Under the pieces are notes generated by a model. It was not told the origin of the DNA. It made no database searches and saw only the letters and a program-made list of their open reading frames with translations. This document shows positions 8,316 through 16,955 of a stretch of 64,000 bases of DNA, piece by piece. The stretch is from Sphingomonas adhaesiva (GTDB lineage: Bacteria > Pseudomonadota > Alphaproteobacteria > Sphingomonadales > Sphingomonadaceae): contig NZ_JAQIJT010000002.1 of the NCBI RefSeq assembly GCF_036946125.1, forward strand, positions 990,001 to 1,054,000. Reading direction: 5' to 3'. Made by a program: the position numbers and the translations under genes. Position 1 is the first letter of the stretch. Each line of letters starts with the position of its first letter.

Positions 8316-10709
8316 ATGGTCGGGCGGATGGCGTTGTTCTTGTGCGCGGGTAGCGCGGCGATGGGCGGCGGGGTGGCTGCGGCGCGCCCCGTCACCCCGG
8401 AGGCACCGGCCGGGGTCGCGGACGACGGGGAAAGCGGCGGTCTGCCCGAGGTCGTGGTCACCGCGCGACGCCGGGCGGAGGAGGCGCAGCGCGTCCCCGC
8501 CGCGCTGTCCGTCGTGGGCGGCGATCTCATCGACCGCAGCTACACCGTCAACACGCAGGGTCTGACGACGCTGATCCCGACGCTGAACTACAGCTCGGCC
8601 AACCCGCGCAACACCGCCTTCACGATCCGCGGGCTGGGGTCGAGCGTGGTCGCGGTCAGCCAGGCCAATGACGGGCTGGAGCCGGGCGTCGGCTTCTACG
8701 TCGATCAGGTCTATCACGCGCGCCCCGCCACCGCGGCGTTCGACTTCGCCGATATCGAGCAGGTCGAGGAACTGCGCGGGCCGCAGGGCACGCTGTTCGG
8801 CAAGAACACGACCGCGGGCGCGCTCAATATCACCACGCGCGCGCCGACCTTCACCCGCGAGGGCTTCGCCGAACTGTCCTATGGCGATTACAACTTCGTG
8901 CAGGCCAGGGGCTGGGCGTCGGGACCGATCACCGACACGATCGCCTACCGGGTCTCGGGCGTCTCGACCCGGCGCGACGGCGTTCTCGACAATGTCCGCA
9001 CCGGCCGCGCCGCCAACACGATCGGTACGCAGGCGGTGCGCGGGCAGTTGCTGTTCAGGCCCGATGACGCGATCCAGATGCGCGTGATCGCCGACGTCAC
9101 CAACTTCCAGGCCTATTGCTGCGGGCAGGTGTACCTTCGCACCGGCACGTCCCTGCGCGCCGCCAGCCGCCAGTTCGGGGGGCCGAGCGGTCTGGCCGCG
9201 CAGTTCGGCTATGCCCCGCCGAGTACGAACCCGTACGATCGCAAGACCGATATCGACGGCCCGCTCGGCGTCGACACCAACGAAGGCGGCGTCAGCGCGA
9301 TCACCGACTGGAACCTGGGCCCGGTCACGCTGACGTCGGTGACGGCGTGGCGCTTCTGGAACTGGGATGCGGAGAACGACCGCGACTATACCGGCATTCC
9401 CGTCCAGCTGTCGCAGCACATCCCGTCGCGGCAGGATCAGTACAGCCAGGAATTGCGCCTGGCCTCGAACGGCACGGGGCCGCTGTCCTATGTCGTCGGC
9501 CTGTATGGCTTCCGCCAGCGGCTGACCGGCCGCCCGATCAGCATCTATGGCCCCGCCGCCGCGCGCTATCTGATCGGGGCGGTGACGGGGGCCAACAATA
9601 CGCCGGTGCCCTCCGATCTGCTCGACGGCTACGGACAGGACGGCCGTACCGACTTCCGCAGCCTGAGCTATGCCGCGTTCGGCGAGGTCAATTACCGCCT
9701 CCTCGACCGCCTGACCGCGACGATCGGCCTGCGCTACACGCAGGAGGACAAGGACGGCTATTACGCCACCACCGTCTCGGGCGGCCCGGCGACCACCAAT
9801 AGCGCGCTCGTCACCGCCCGCCTCGGCGTATTGCGCCCGCAGGCGTACGAGGCGCATGACAGCGACGGCAGCCTGTCGGGGCGCGGCAATCTGGCGTGGC
9901 AGGTGACCGATACGACGATGGCCTATGCCAGCTATGCGCGCGGGTTCAAATCGGGCGGGATCAACATGTCGGGCCTGCCGCTCGACGGCAACAACCGCCC
10001 CGTGCTGGCGACCGCCGTGGTGCGGCCCGAACGCAACGAAACCTATGAGATCGGGCTCAAGAACACGCTGTTCGACAAGCGGCTGATCGTCAACATCGAC
10101 GGTTTCTACACCAACGTCCGCGACTTTCAGGCGACCGTCGTCGAGAACTCGCTGACGCAGACGGTGCAGCTGCGCGGCTATCTGTCCAACATCCCGCAGG
10201 TGACGGTGAAGGGCGTCGAGGCGGACGTGACCGCCCTGATCCTGCCGGGGCTGAGCGCACGCACCAGCTTCGCCTGGTCGGACGGCCGATATACCGATTA
10301 TCCCGCCGGCCCATGCCCGCTGGAGGTGCAGACCGCGGCGACCACGCGGTGCAGCCTGACCGGACGTCGCCTCGCGTCATTGCCGCGCTTCGCGATCACC
10401 GCCGGGCTGGATTACCAGCGGCCGGTGGGTGACGGACAGGTGGTCGTCCATGTCGATACCGCCTCGCGCAGCGGCTTCGACGGCGACCCCAGCCTGTCGC
10501 GCTTCACCTATATCCGCGGCTACAACCTGACCAATGCCAATATCGGCTATCGATTCGCCAACGGGCTGGAACTCGTCGCGTGGGCGCGCAACCTGTTCGA
10601 CGCCGATTACATCCAGAACCTGACGATCCAGGCGGGCAATTCCGGGCTGATCGTCGGCACGCCCAGCGATCCACGGACGATCGGAGGGACCGTCCGCGTT
10701 CGCCTGTGA
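8316..10709 (+). CDS. TonB-dependent receptor
   Basis: 797-aa outer-membrane active transporter. A signal peptide (residues 1 to about 23, ending VAAA) is followed by a TonB-box-like EVVVTARRR near residue 45. The plug domain (about 55-170) includes RGPQGTLFGKNTTAGALNI. A 22-strand barrel ends in the typical aromatic/charged C terminus (GGTVRVRL). It is closely related to the receptor at 36229: both share TLTSVTAWRFW and a vicinal Cys pair (YCCGQV here). No FecR or sigma factor lies beside it. The ligand could relate to the neighbouring dioxygenase or dehydrogenase. Confidence 0.93.
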   Translation: MVGRMALFLCAGSAAMGGGVAAARPVTPEAPAGVADDGESGGLPEVVVTARRRAEEAQRVPAALSVVGGDLIDRSYTVNTQGLTTLIPTLNYSSANPRNTAFTIRGLGSSVVAVSQANDGLEPGVGFYVDQVYHARPATAAFDFADIEQVEELRGPQGTLFGKNTTAGALNITTRAPTFTREGFAELSYGDYNFVQARGWASGPITDTIAYRVSGVSTRRDGVLDNVRTGRAANTIGTQAVRGQLLFRPDDAIQMRVIADVTNFQAYCCGQVYLRTGTSLRAASRQFGGPSGLAAQFGYAPPSTNPYDRKTDIDGPLGVDTNEGGVSAITDWNLGPVTLTSVTAWRFWNWDAENDRDYTGIPVQLSQHIPSRQDQYSQELRLASNGTGPLSYVVGLYGFRQRLTGRPISIYGPAAARYLIGAVTGANNTPVPSDLLDGYGQDGRTDFRSLSYAAFGEVNYRLLDRLTATIGLRYTQEDKDGYYATTVSGGPATTNSALVTARLGVLRPQAYEAHDSDGSLSGRGNLAWQVTDTTMAYASYARGFKSGGINMSGLPLDGNNRPVLATAVVRPERNETYEIGLKNTLFDKRLIVNIDGFYTNVRDFQATVVENSLTQTVQLRGYLSNIPQVTVKGVEADVTALILPGLSARTSFAWSDGRYTDYPAGPCPLEVQTAATTRCSLTGRRLASLPRFAITAGLDYQRPVGDGQVVVHVDTASRSGFDGDPSLSRFTYIRGYNLTNANIGYRFANGLELVAWARNLFDADYIQNLTIQAGNSGLIVGTPSDPRTIGGTVRVRL

Positions 10710-10716
10710 CCTCGCG

Positions 10717-11988
10717 TCAGGACGCGCGACGCACCAGCCAGACGGTATCGCCCGCATCGTCGACGACGAAGATCGCGCCATCGCCGCGTGTCTGGATGCT
10801 GGCGGGCCGGCCGAAGACGTCGCCCTTCTTCGCATCGGCGACGAAGCCGGTGAGGAACGGCTGCGGCGCGGCGGCGGGGCGCCCCTGCGCGAAGGGGACC
10901 GCGAGCACGTCGTATCCGATGAACGACGAGCGGTTCCACGATCCGTGCCGCGCGACATAGGCCATCTGGCCCCCCGCCGCGGTATCCTTCGCGAAGGCCA
11001 GCCCCAGCGCGGCGGCATGCGGCCCGACCGCGATGTCGGGGAGCAGCGTGGTCGCGAGCAGGTCGCGCCGCTCGTTGGCGTGACGCGGATCCTGCTTCCC
11101 GTAATAGCTGTACGGCCAGCCGTAGAAGCCGCCCTCGCGGACGCCGACGAGATAGTCGGGGGAGACGTCGTCGCCCAGGTGATCGCGCTCGTTCACCGCG
11201 GTCCACAGCGTGCCCGTTGTCGGCGCGAAGTCCATCCCCACCGGGTTGCGCAGCCCGCTGGCGTACAGGCGCTCGCGTCCGGTCGCGAGATCGATGGCGA
11301 GGATCGCGGCGCGGCGCTTTTCCTCCTCCATGCCGTATTCGGCGACGTTCGAGGCCGAGCCGACCGACACGTAGAGCGTGCGCCCGTCCGGGCTGACGAG
11401 CAGGTTGCGCGTCCAATGGTTGTTGTACCCGCCTGCGGGCAGCGTCGCCAGCGTGCGCGGCGCCGCAGTGATGCGCGTCTGCCCCAGCTGATAGGGGAAG
11501 CTGACGATGCCGTCGGTGTTGGCGACGTACAGCCGCCCGCCCGCATATTGCATCCCGAAGGGCTGGTTCAGCCCCTCGCGCAGGACGAAGCGCTGCTCGG
11601 CCACGCCGTCGCGATCCCGGTCGCGCAGCAGCGTGATGCGGTTCGCGCTATAGCCCGTCGTCTTCGACAGCGCCTGGCCGCGTTCGACCTCCGGCTCGGC
11701 ATCCAGCTTGGGCTTGGTGCGCGCCTCGGACACCAGCACGTCGCCGTTGGGCAGCAGCAGCGCCTGCCGCGGATAATCGAGGCCGCCGGCGAACTTCACG
11801 ACCTGATATCCGCGCGGCGCGACCGGGGTGCGCCCCTCCGGCCAGCCGATCGTGCGCGGGTGGTTGACGACCGATCTCGTGGCATAGGGTTCGGCCTGCG
11901 TCGGCGCGCCGAGCACGGGCGTCGGTGCGTTCTGCGCGGTGGCGGTGCTGGCCAGCGCGACGAGGCTGACGGCGGCGACGATCTTCAT
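10717..11988 (-). CDS. Secreted glucose/sorbosone dehydrogenase-like (PQQ-type) beta-propeller protein
   Basis: 423 aa. A signal peptide (MKIVAAVSLVALASTATAQ) is followed by a six-bladed propeller of the soluble glucose dehydrogenase / L-sorbosone dehydrogenase family. Family blocks seen are GLNQPFGMQY, NNHWTRNLLVSPDG, GLRNPVGMDFAP, NERDHLGDDVSPDYL and HGSWNRSSFIGYDV. Such enzymes oxidise sugars or aldoses in the periplasm using PQQ. No pqq genes lie in the window, so cofactor supply is unknown. ATG at 11988 follows GAGGAG. It is convergent with the TonB receptor (7-bp gap). Confidence 0.88.
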   Translation of the reverse strand: MKIVAAVSLVALASTATAQNAPTPVLGAPTQAEPYATRSVVNHPRTIGWPEGRTPVAPRGYQVVKFAGGLDYPRQALLLPNGDVLVSEARTKPKLDAEPEVERGQALSKTTGYSANRITLLRDRDRDGVAEQRFVLREGLNQPFGMQYAGGRLYVANTDGIVSFPYQLGQTRITAAPRTLATLPAGGYNNHWTRNLLVSPDGRTLYVSVGSASNVAEYGMEEEKRRAAILAIDLATGRERLYASGLRNPVGMDFAPTTGTLWTAVNERDHLGDDVSPDYLVGVREGGFYGWPYSYYGKQDPRHANERRDLLATTLLPDIAVGPHAAALGLAFAKDTAAGGQMAYVARHGSWNRSSFIGYDVLAVPFAQGRPAAAPQPFLTGFVADAKKGDVFGRPASIQTRGDGAIFVVDDAGDTVWLVRRAS

Positions 11989-12165
11989 GAACGCTCCTCG
12001 ATCCCGTGGGTCTGGCACGCGAACCGCCGTGACGGCGTGTCGCTCCGTCAGAAGCAAAACCTTACATCTTCGGTCTAATCCGCCGCCCGCGCGCGCGGGG
12101 ATTAAACGCGCATTTACGCTGTCGACCCAGGCAGTCGGCCATCGCCCCTGTCGGAAGGCTGTCTC

Positions 12166-13536
12166 ATGCTGACCTGGTTCAAAGAAGTCGCGCCCATCCG
12201 CCTGAAGTTCAAGGTGTTGCTGCTCGTCTACGGCGCGCTGTCGGGGTCGCTGGCGGCGCTGGCCTGCACGGCGAGCTACGCACCGGGGTCGCTTCATCCC
12301 GCCGCGGTGGCGGGCGTGGCGGCGACGCTGGTCGGTGCGGTGGTGGCGGTGACGATGCTGGCGGCGCATCTGATCTGCACGCCCTATGTCGACACGGTCC
12401 TGCGCATGGAGGCGCTGGCCGCGGGGGACATCAACAGCCCCGTGGCCTATACCCAGCACCGCGACTGCGTCGGCCGGATGACCACCGCGATGGAGAGCTT
12501 CCGCGAAAGCTCGCTCGCCGCGGCCGAGTGCCACACGCAGCGCGCGATGGCGCTGGCGATGGGGGAGGGGCTGAACGCCATCGCGAACGGCGACCTCGCC
12601 TATCGCATCAGCGCGGAGCTGAGCGGGCCGTTCGCCAAGTTGAAGGACGATTTCAACGCCGCCGCCGCGGCGCTGTCGACCGCGCTGGCCACCGTCAACG
12701 ACGGCGCAGCGGGGATCGCGCAGGGGGCCGGCGACATCCACGGCGCCGCGGACGACCTGTCACGCCGTACCGAACAGCAGGCCGCCAGCCTGGAGCAGGC
12801 GGCCGCCGCGATGCAGCAGATCACGACGACGGTGCAGGAGACCGCGGGCAACGCGATCCGCGCCAACGACGTGGTCAGCGAGGCGCGCCGTGACGCCGAG
12901 CAATCCGGCGACGTGGTGCACCGCGCGGTGCAGGCGATGACCGGGATCGAACGCGCATCGGCGGAGATCAGCGAGATCATCGCCGTGATCGACGGCATCG
13001 CATTCCAGACCAACCTGCTGGCGCTGAATGCCGGGGTCGAGGCGGCGCGGGCGGGCGAGGCGGGCAGGGGCTTCGCGGTGGTCGCCTCCGAGGTCCGCGC
13101 GCTGGCGCAGCGCTCGGCCGAGGCGGCGAAGGACGTGAAGGTGAAGATCACCTCGTCCAGCCAGCAGGTCGACGCCGGGGTGAAGCTGGTCGCGGAGGCG
13201 GGCGCGTCGCTGGACCGCATCTCGGGGCGGATCGCCGACATCAGCGTGCTGGTCGCCGGCATCGCGTCGGCCGCCGATCAGCAGGCGACCGGGTTGCAGC
13301 AGGTCAACGTCGCGGTGGCGGAAATGGACAGCGTCACGCAGCAGAATGCGGCGATGGTCGAGGAGACGATGGCGGCCGTCGCCAGCCTGACCCAGCAGAC
13401 CGATCGCATGTCGGTGGAGACCGGCCGGTTCCGCGTCGGGGGCGAGACGGTCGCCCCGATGACGACGATGGCGCCGCGGCGCGTCGCCCCTTCCACCATG
13501 GTCCAGACGCTGCGGGTCGCCGCGCGCGGCGCGTGA
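12166..13536 (+). CDS. Methyl-accepting chemotaxis protein without a periplasmic sensor domain
   Basis: 456 aa. Two transmembrane helices (about 18-37 and 46-68) are joined by only a few residues, so there is no ligand-binding loop outside the membrane. A HAMP segment (about 68-120), a second HAMP-like linker (GLNAIANGDLAYRI) and a full MCP signalling domain follow. The hairpin tip (QTNLLALNAGVEAARAGEAG, then GRGFAVVASEVRALAQRS) is near residues 284-321. ATG at 12166 follows GGAAGG. No che genes are nearby, so the kinase partner lies elsewhere. It may sense a membrane-internal or cytoplasmic cue. Confidence 0.92.
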   Translation: MLTWFKEVAPIRLKFKVLLLVYGALSGSLAALACTASYAPGSLHPAAVAGVAATLVGAVVAVTMLAAHLICTPYVDTVLRMEALAAGDINSPVAYTQHRDCVGRMTTAMESFRESSLAAAECHTQRAMALAMGEGLNAIANGDLAYRISAELSGPFAKLKDDFNAAAAALSTALATVNDGAAGIAQGAGDIHGAADDLSRRTEQQAASLEQAAAAMQQITTTVQETAGNAIRANDVVSEARRDAEQSGDVVHRAVQAMTGIERASAEISEIIAVIDGIAFQTNLLALNAGVEAARAGEAGRGFAVVASEVRALAQRSAEAAKDVKVKITSSSQQVDAGVKLVAEAGASLDRISGRIADISVLVAGIASAADQQATGLQQVNVAVAEMDSVTQQNAAMVEETMAAVASLTQQTDRMSVETGRFRVGGETVAPMTTMAPRRVAPSTMVQTLRVAARGA

Positions 13537-13543
13537 CCGGCGG

Positions 13544-14362
13544 CTATCGCCCGCGGCGGACGCGCGGCGACGAAAAGCCGCTCTCCAGCAGGTTCGACAC
13601 CAGCAGGTCGCGCGCCTCCGCGGTGCGCGCGCCCAGCACGACGACGATCACGCGCCGCCCGCCGCGCCGGCTCGACGCGGCGAGATTGTAGCCCGCCGGT
13701 ACCGTATAGCCGGTCTTGACGCCGTCGACCCCGCGCACGCGCCCGAGCAGCCGGTTGTGGTTCGGCCGCGTGCGGCCGTCCCAGCGGATCGAGCGCGCGG
13801 CGAACATCGTGTAGCGGGCCGGATGGCTGCGGACGATGTACCGCGCGAGCGTCGCCATGTCGCGCGCGGTCGTCATGCCGCCCGTTGGCCCCAGCCCGCT
13901 GGCGTTGTCGAAGCGGGTGCCGGTCATTCCGAGCTGTCGTGCGCGGCGGTTCATCGCGCGCACGAACGCCGGCTCGCTGCCCGCGATCCGCTCGGCGAGG
14001 GCCACCGCGACGTCGTTGGCGGAGATGACCGCGACCGTCCGCATCGCGGCGCGCACGCCGATCGTCCGCCCTGCGGCGAGCCCCAGCTTCGACGGCGCCT
14101 GGCGCGCGGCGCGGCGCGACATCGTGATCGAACCGTCGAGCCGCAGCTTGCCCGCGTCGATCGCCTCGAACGTCAGCAGCAGCGTCATCATCTTCGTCAG
14201 CGACGCGGGCGGCCGCCGCCGCGTCGCCTGCGCCGCATACAGCGTCCGCCCGGTGCCGGCGTCGACGACGATTTCGGACACCGGCGTGGCCGCGGCCGCC
14301 GGCGAAGCGGCCACGGCCCCCAGCATCAGGAAGAGCGTCGCAAGGTGATGTCGCAGCGTCAT
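13544..14362 (-). CDS. D-alanyl-D-alanine carboxypeptidase (S11, PBP5/6-type)
   Basis: 272 aa. A signal peptide (cleavage near AAAATP, about 25) is followed by a penicillin-binding peptidase domain with all three motifs: SxxK at S54-K57 (ASLTKMM), SxN at S114-N116 (SAND), and KTG at 216-218 (GVKTGYT). It trims the terminal D-Ala of peptidoglycan pentapeptides in the periplasm. The C-terminal beta domain and amphipathic anchor of classical DacA are missing: the protein ends about 55 residues after KTG, so it is probably a soluble short form. It is convergent with the chemoreceptor gene. Confidence 0.92.
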   Translation of the reverse strand: MTLRHHLATLFLMLGAVAASPAAAATPVSEIVVDAGTGRTLYAAQATRRRPPASLTKMMTLLLTFEAIDAGKLRLDGSITMSRRAARQAPSKLGLAAGRTIGVRAAMRTVAVISANDVAVALAERIAGSEPAFVRAMNRRARQLGMTGTRFDNASGLGPTGGMTTARDMATLARYIVRSHPARYTMFAARSIRWDGRTRPNHNRLLGRVRGVDGVKTGYTVPAGYNLAASSRRGGRRVIVVVLGARTAEARDLLVSNLLESGFSSPRVRRGR

Positions 14363-14435
14363 TGGGCGTGCTTAGACCGCATCGTCCCGTCATGAAACGG
14401 TGCGCCGCGGTGTCGGCGGCAGCGCGCGTGCGGGA

Positions 14436-16094
14436 TCACATGTTCGGGTAGTTCGGGCCGCCGCCGCCCTCCGGCACGACCCAGTTGATGTTCTGCGTCG
14501 GGTCCTTGATGTCGCAGGTCTTGCAGTGGACGCAATTCTGCGCGTTGATGACGAACTTCGGGTCGCCCGTTTCCTCGCCCACGATCTCGTAGACGCCGGC
14601 CGGGCAATAGCGCTGTGCCGGTTCGTCGAACATGGGCAGGTCGTATTCGACCGGGATCGACGGGTCCTTCAGCGTCAGATGGACCGGCTGGTCCTCCTCG
14701 TGGTTGGTGTTCGACAGGAACACCGACGACAGCCGGTCGAACGTCAGCACGCCATCGGGCTTCGGATAGTCGATCTTCGACACTAGGTCCTTGCGCCACA
14801 GGCTCTCGTGATCGGGGTGATGCTTGAGCGTGAAGGGCATCTTGAGCCCCAGATATTCCGCCCACATCGTCACGCCCGCCAGGCCGGAGCCCAGGAAGTC
14901 GCCGAACTTCTTCACCAGTGGTACGACGTTGCGGACGATCGACAGCTCCTTCTTGACCCAGGATGCCTCGAACGCCTGCGGATAGGCGGCGAGCTCGTCG
15001 TGCTGGCGCTGCGATACGATCGCGTCGACCGCGGCGTCCGCGGCCATCATCCCGCTCTTCATCGCGGTATGCGTGCCCTTGATGCGGGGCACGTTCAGGA
15101 AACCCGCGCTGTCGCCGATCAGCGCACCGCCGGGGAAGACCAGCTTCGGGATCGACTGCAACCCGCCGTCGCTGATCGCGCGTGCGCCGTAGCTGACGCG
15201 CTTGCCGCCCTTCAGCAGCGCCGCGACCTGCGGGTGCGTCTTCCACTTCTGCATCTCCTGGAACGGGGAGACGTAGGGATTGGAATAGTTGAGCCAGGTG
15301 ACGAAGCCGATCGACACCTGTCCGTTGGCCTGGTGATAGATCCAGCCGCCGCCGTTGGCGCCGTGTTCGCTCAGCGGCCAGCCCTGGGTGTGGATGACGG
15401 TGCCCTGCTCGTGCAGCTCGGGATCGATGTCCCACAGCTCCTTCACGCCCAGGCCGTAGACCTGTGGATCGCTGTCGGCATCCAGCGCGAACTGGCGGAT
15501 GACCTGCTTCGACAGATGCCCGCGGCACCCCTCCGAGAAGAAGGTGTATTTGGCGTGCAGTTCCAGGCCCGGCTGATAGTCCGCCTTGCGCTCGCCGTCG
15601 CGCGCGACGCCCATGTCGCCGGTCGCGACACCCTTCACGCTGCCGTCCTCGTTGTAGAGGATCTCCGCCGCGGCGAAGCCGGGGAAGATCTCGACGCCCA
15701 GTTCCTCGGCCTTGCCCGCCAGCCAGCGGCACAGGTTGCCCAGCGAGCCGGTGTAGGTGCCCTTGTTGTGCAGGAACGGCGGGGTCCACAGGTGCGGCAG
15801 GTCGAACTTGCCCTTCTTCGTCAGCACCCAGTGCAGGTTCTTCGTCACCGGCACCTCGGCCAGCGGACATCCGTCGTCGCGCCACGTCGGCAGCAGCTCG
15901 TCGAGCGACTGCGGATCGATCGTCGCGCCGGACAGGATATGGGCGCCGACCTCGGAGCCCTTTTCCAGCACGCAGACCGACACGTCCGCCTCCCGCTCGG
16001 CGGCCATCTGTTTGATGCGGATCGCCGCCGACAGGCCGGCCGGGCCGGCGCCGACGATCACCACGTCATAGGGCATGGATTCGCGATCGCTCAC
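14436..16094 (-). CDS. Electron transfer flavoprotein-ubiquinone oxidoreductase
   Basis: 552-aa membrane-associated flavoprotein that passes electrons from reduced ETF (acyl-CoA and amino-acid oxidation) to ubiquinone. Seen are the FAD dinucleotide fold VVIVGAGPAGLSAA near the N terminus, the family blocks GAHILSGATI and GGGWIYHQANGQVSIGF, and a C-terminal 4Fe-4S set CPAGVYE...CVHCKTC. The GTG start at 16094 (VSDRESMPYD) follows AGAGGAGAAG and is preferred over an in-frame ATG further upstream. The gene is divergent from 16224. The etfAB genes are not in the window. Confidence 0.95.
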   Translation of the reverse strand: MSDRESMPYDVVIVGAGPAGLSAAIRIKQMAAEREADVSVCVLEKGSEVGAHILSGATIDPQSLDELLPTWRDDGCPLAEVPVTKNLHWVLTKKGKFDLPHLWTPPFLHNKGTYTGSLGNLCRWLAGKAEELGVEIFPGFAAAEILYNEDGSVKGVATGDMGVARDGERKADYQPGLELHAKYTFFSEGCRGHLSKQVIRQFALDADSDPQVYGLGVKELWDIDPELHEQGTVIHTQGWPLSEHGANGGGWIYHQANGQVSIGFVTWLNYSNPYVSPFQEMQKWKTHPQVAALLKGGKRVSYGARAISDGGLQSIPKLVFPGGALIGDSAGFLNVPRIKGTHTAMKSGMMAADAAVDAIVSQRQHDELAAYPQAFEASWVKKELSIVRNVVPLVKKFGDFLGSGLAGVTMWAEYLGLKMPFTLKHHPDHESLWRKDLVSKIDYPKPDGVLTFDRLSSVFLSNTNHEEDQPVHLTLKDPSIPVEYDLPMFDEPAQRYCPAGVYEIVGEETGDPKFVINAQNCVHCKTCDIKDPTQNINWVVPEGGGGPNYPNM

Positions 16095-16186
16095 TTCGTC
16101 TTCTCCTCTCGAACGCGGGTGGCGGCCGCTGGCGGGGCGCTCGTCGCGTCGGTGCAACGTCTGGTCCGTGCCGCGGTGCCAGCAAG

Positions 16187-16218
16187 TTGACCCTCGCGTC
16201 AACCTCGCATCCTAATAC
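16187..16218 (+). promoter_or_regulatory. Candidate sigma-70-type promoter directly before the UDG-like gene
   Basis: TTGACC (16187-16192) with CCTAAT or TAATAC 18-20 nt downstream resembles -35/-10 elements. Initiation would fall at or next to the ATG at 16224, and no Shine-Dalgarno precedes that ATG. This fits a leaderless transcript, though the spacing is at the long end. Confidence 0.35.
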
Positions 16219-16223
16219 GCGCG

Positions 16224-16955
16224 ATGGGGGCTGACCAAAATCTCGACTGGGCCGCGGCGGCGGCGAGCGCGCTCGACTGGTGGCACGATGCCGGCGTCGA
16301 CGTGCTGGTGGAGGACGAACGCTTCGACTGGCTGGCCGCTCCGGTGGCGCATTCGATCCCGCAGCACCCGGCACCTGCGCCCGACGCGGCGCCCGCACCG
16401 GCGGCGATGCCCGACAGCTGGGACGCCTTCGTCGCGTGGCGGACCGGCGACACCGCGCCGGAGGCGAAATGGGGCGGCGCGGCGATCGCGGCGAGCGGGG
16501 CGGCGGGGGCGGACCTGCTGTTCTTCGTCGATTGCCCGGAGCGGGGCGATCGCGAGACGTTGATGGAGGGCGAGGTCGGGCGGCTGTTCGACCGCATGCT
16601 CGCCGCGATCGGCCGCTCGCGCGCGGACGTCGCGATCGCGTCGGTCTGCACCCGCCGCCCGACCACCGGCCGCGTGCCGCGCGAGATCGAGGAGCGATTG
16701 GCCGACATCGCGCGCCATCACGTCGCGCTGGCGCGGCCGAAGCGCGTGATGGCGATGGGCGATGCGGCGACCCGTGCGCTTCTGGCGACGAACGTCGCGG
16801 AGGCGCGTGGCCGTTTACAGCCACTTAACCATAAAAACGCGACAATTGCCGAGGTCGTGGCGACCCACCATCCGCGCTTCCTGCTGGATCGGCCCGCCGC
16901 CAAGGCCGAGGCATGGAGAGATCTGTTGATGCTGACGGGGACGGAGCGCACGTGA
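16224..16955 (+). CDS. Uracil-DNA glycosylase-superfamily protein (divergent)
   Basis: 243 aa. An Ala/Pro-rich N-terminal linker precedes a UDG-like fold from about residue 85. The C-terminal ATHHPRFLLDRPAAKAEAW block matches the HPS/L catalytic-loop region of family 4/5 enzymes, and KRVMAMGDAATRALL fits the preceding strand. The usual first motif (GEAPG) reads VDCPERGD and the four Fe-S cysteines of family 4 are not present, so glycosylase activity is doubtful. No ribosome site is seen at the ATG. The stop overlaps the transglycosylase start as GTGA. Fold assignment moderate, function weak. Confidence 0.7.
   Translation: MGADQNLDWAAAAASALDWWHDAGVDVLVEDERFDWLAAPVAHSIPQHPAPAPDAAPAPAAMPDSWDAFVAWRTGDTAPEAKWGGAAIAASGAAGADLLFFVDCPERGDRETLMEGEVGRLFDRMLAAIGRSRADVAIASVCTRRPTTGRVPREIEERLADIARHHVALARPKRVMAMGDAATRALLATNVAEARGRLQPLNHKNATIAEVVATHHPRFLLDRPAAKAEAWRDLLMLTGTERT

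Noticed and set aside
8256..9857. 533-codon minus-strand open frame inside the TonB receptor gene
   Set aside because: Antisense shadow; the plus-strand receptor has signal peptide, plug and barrel features.
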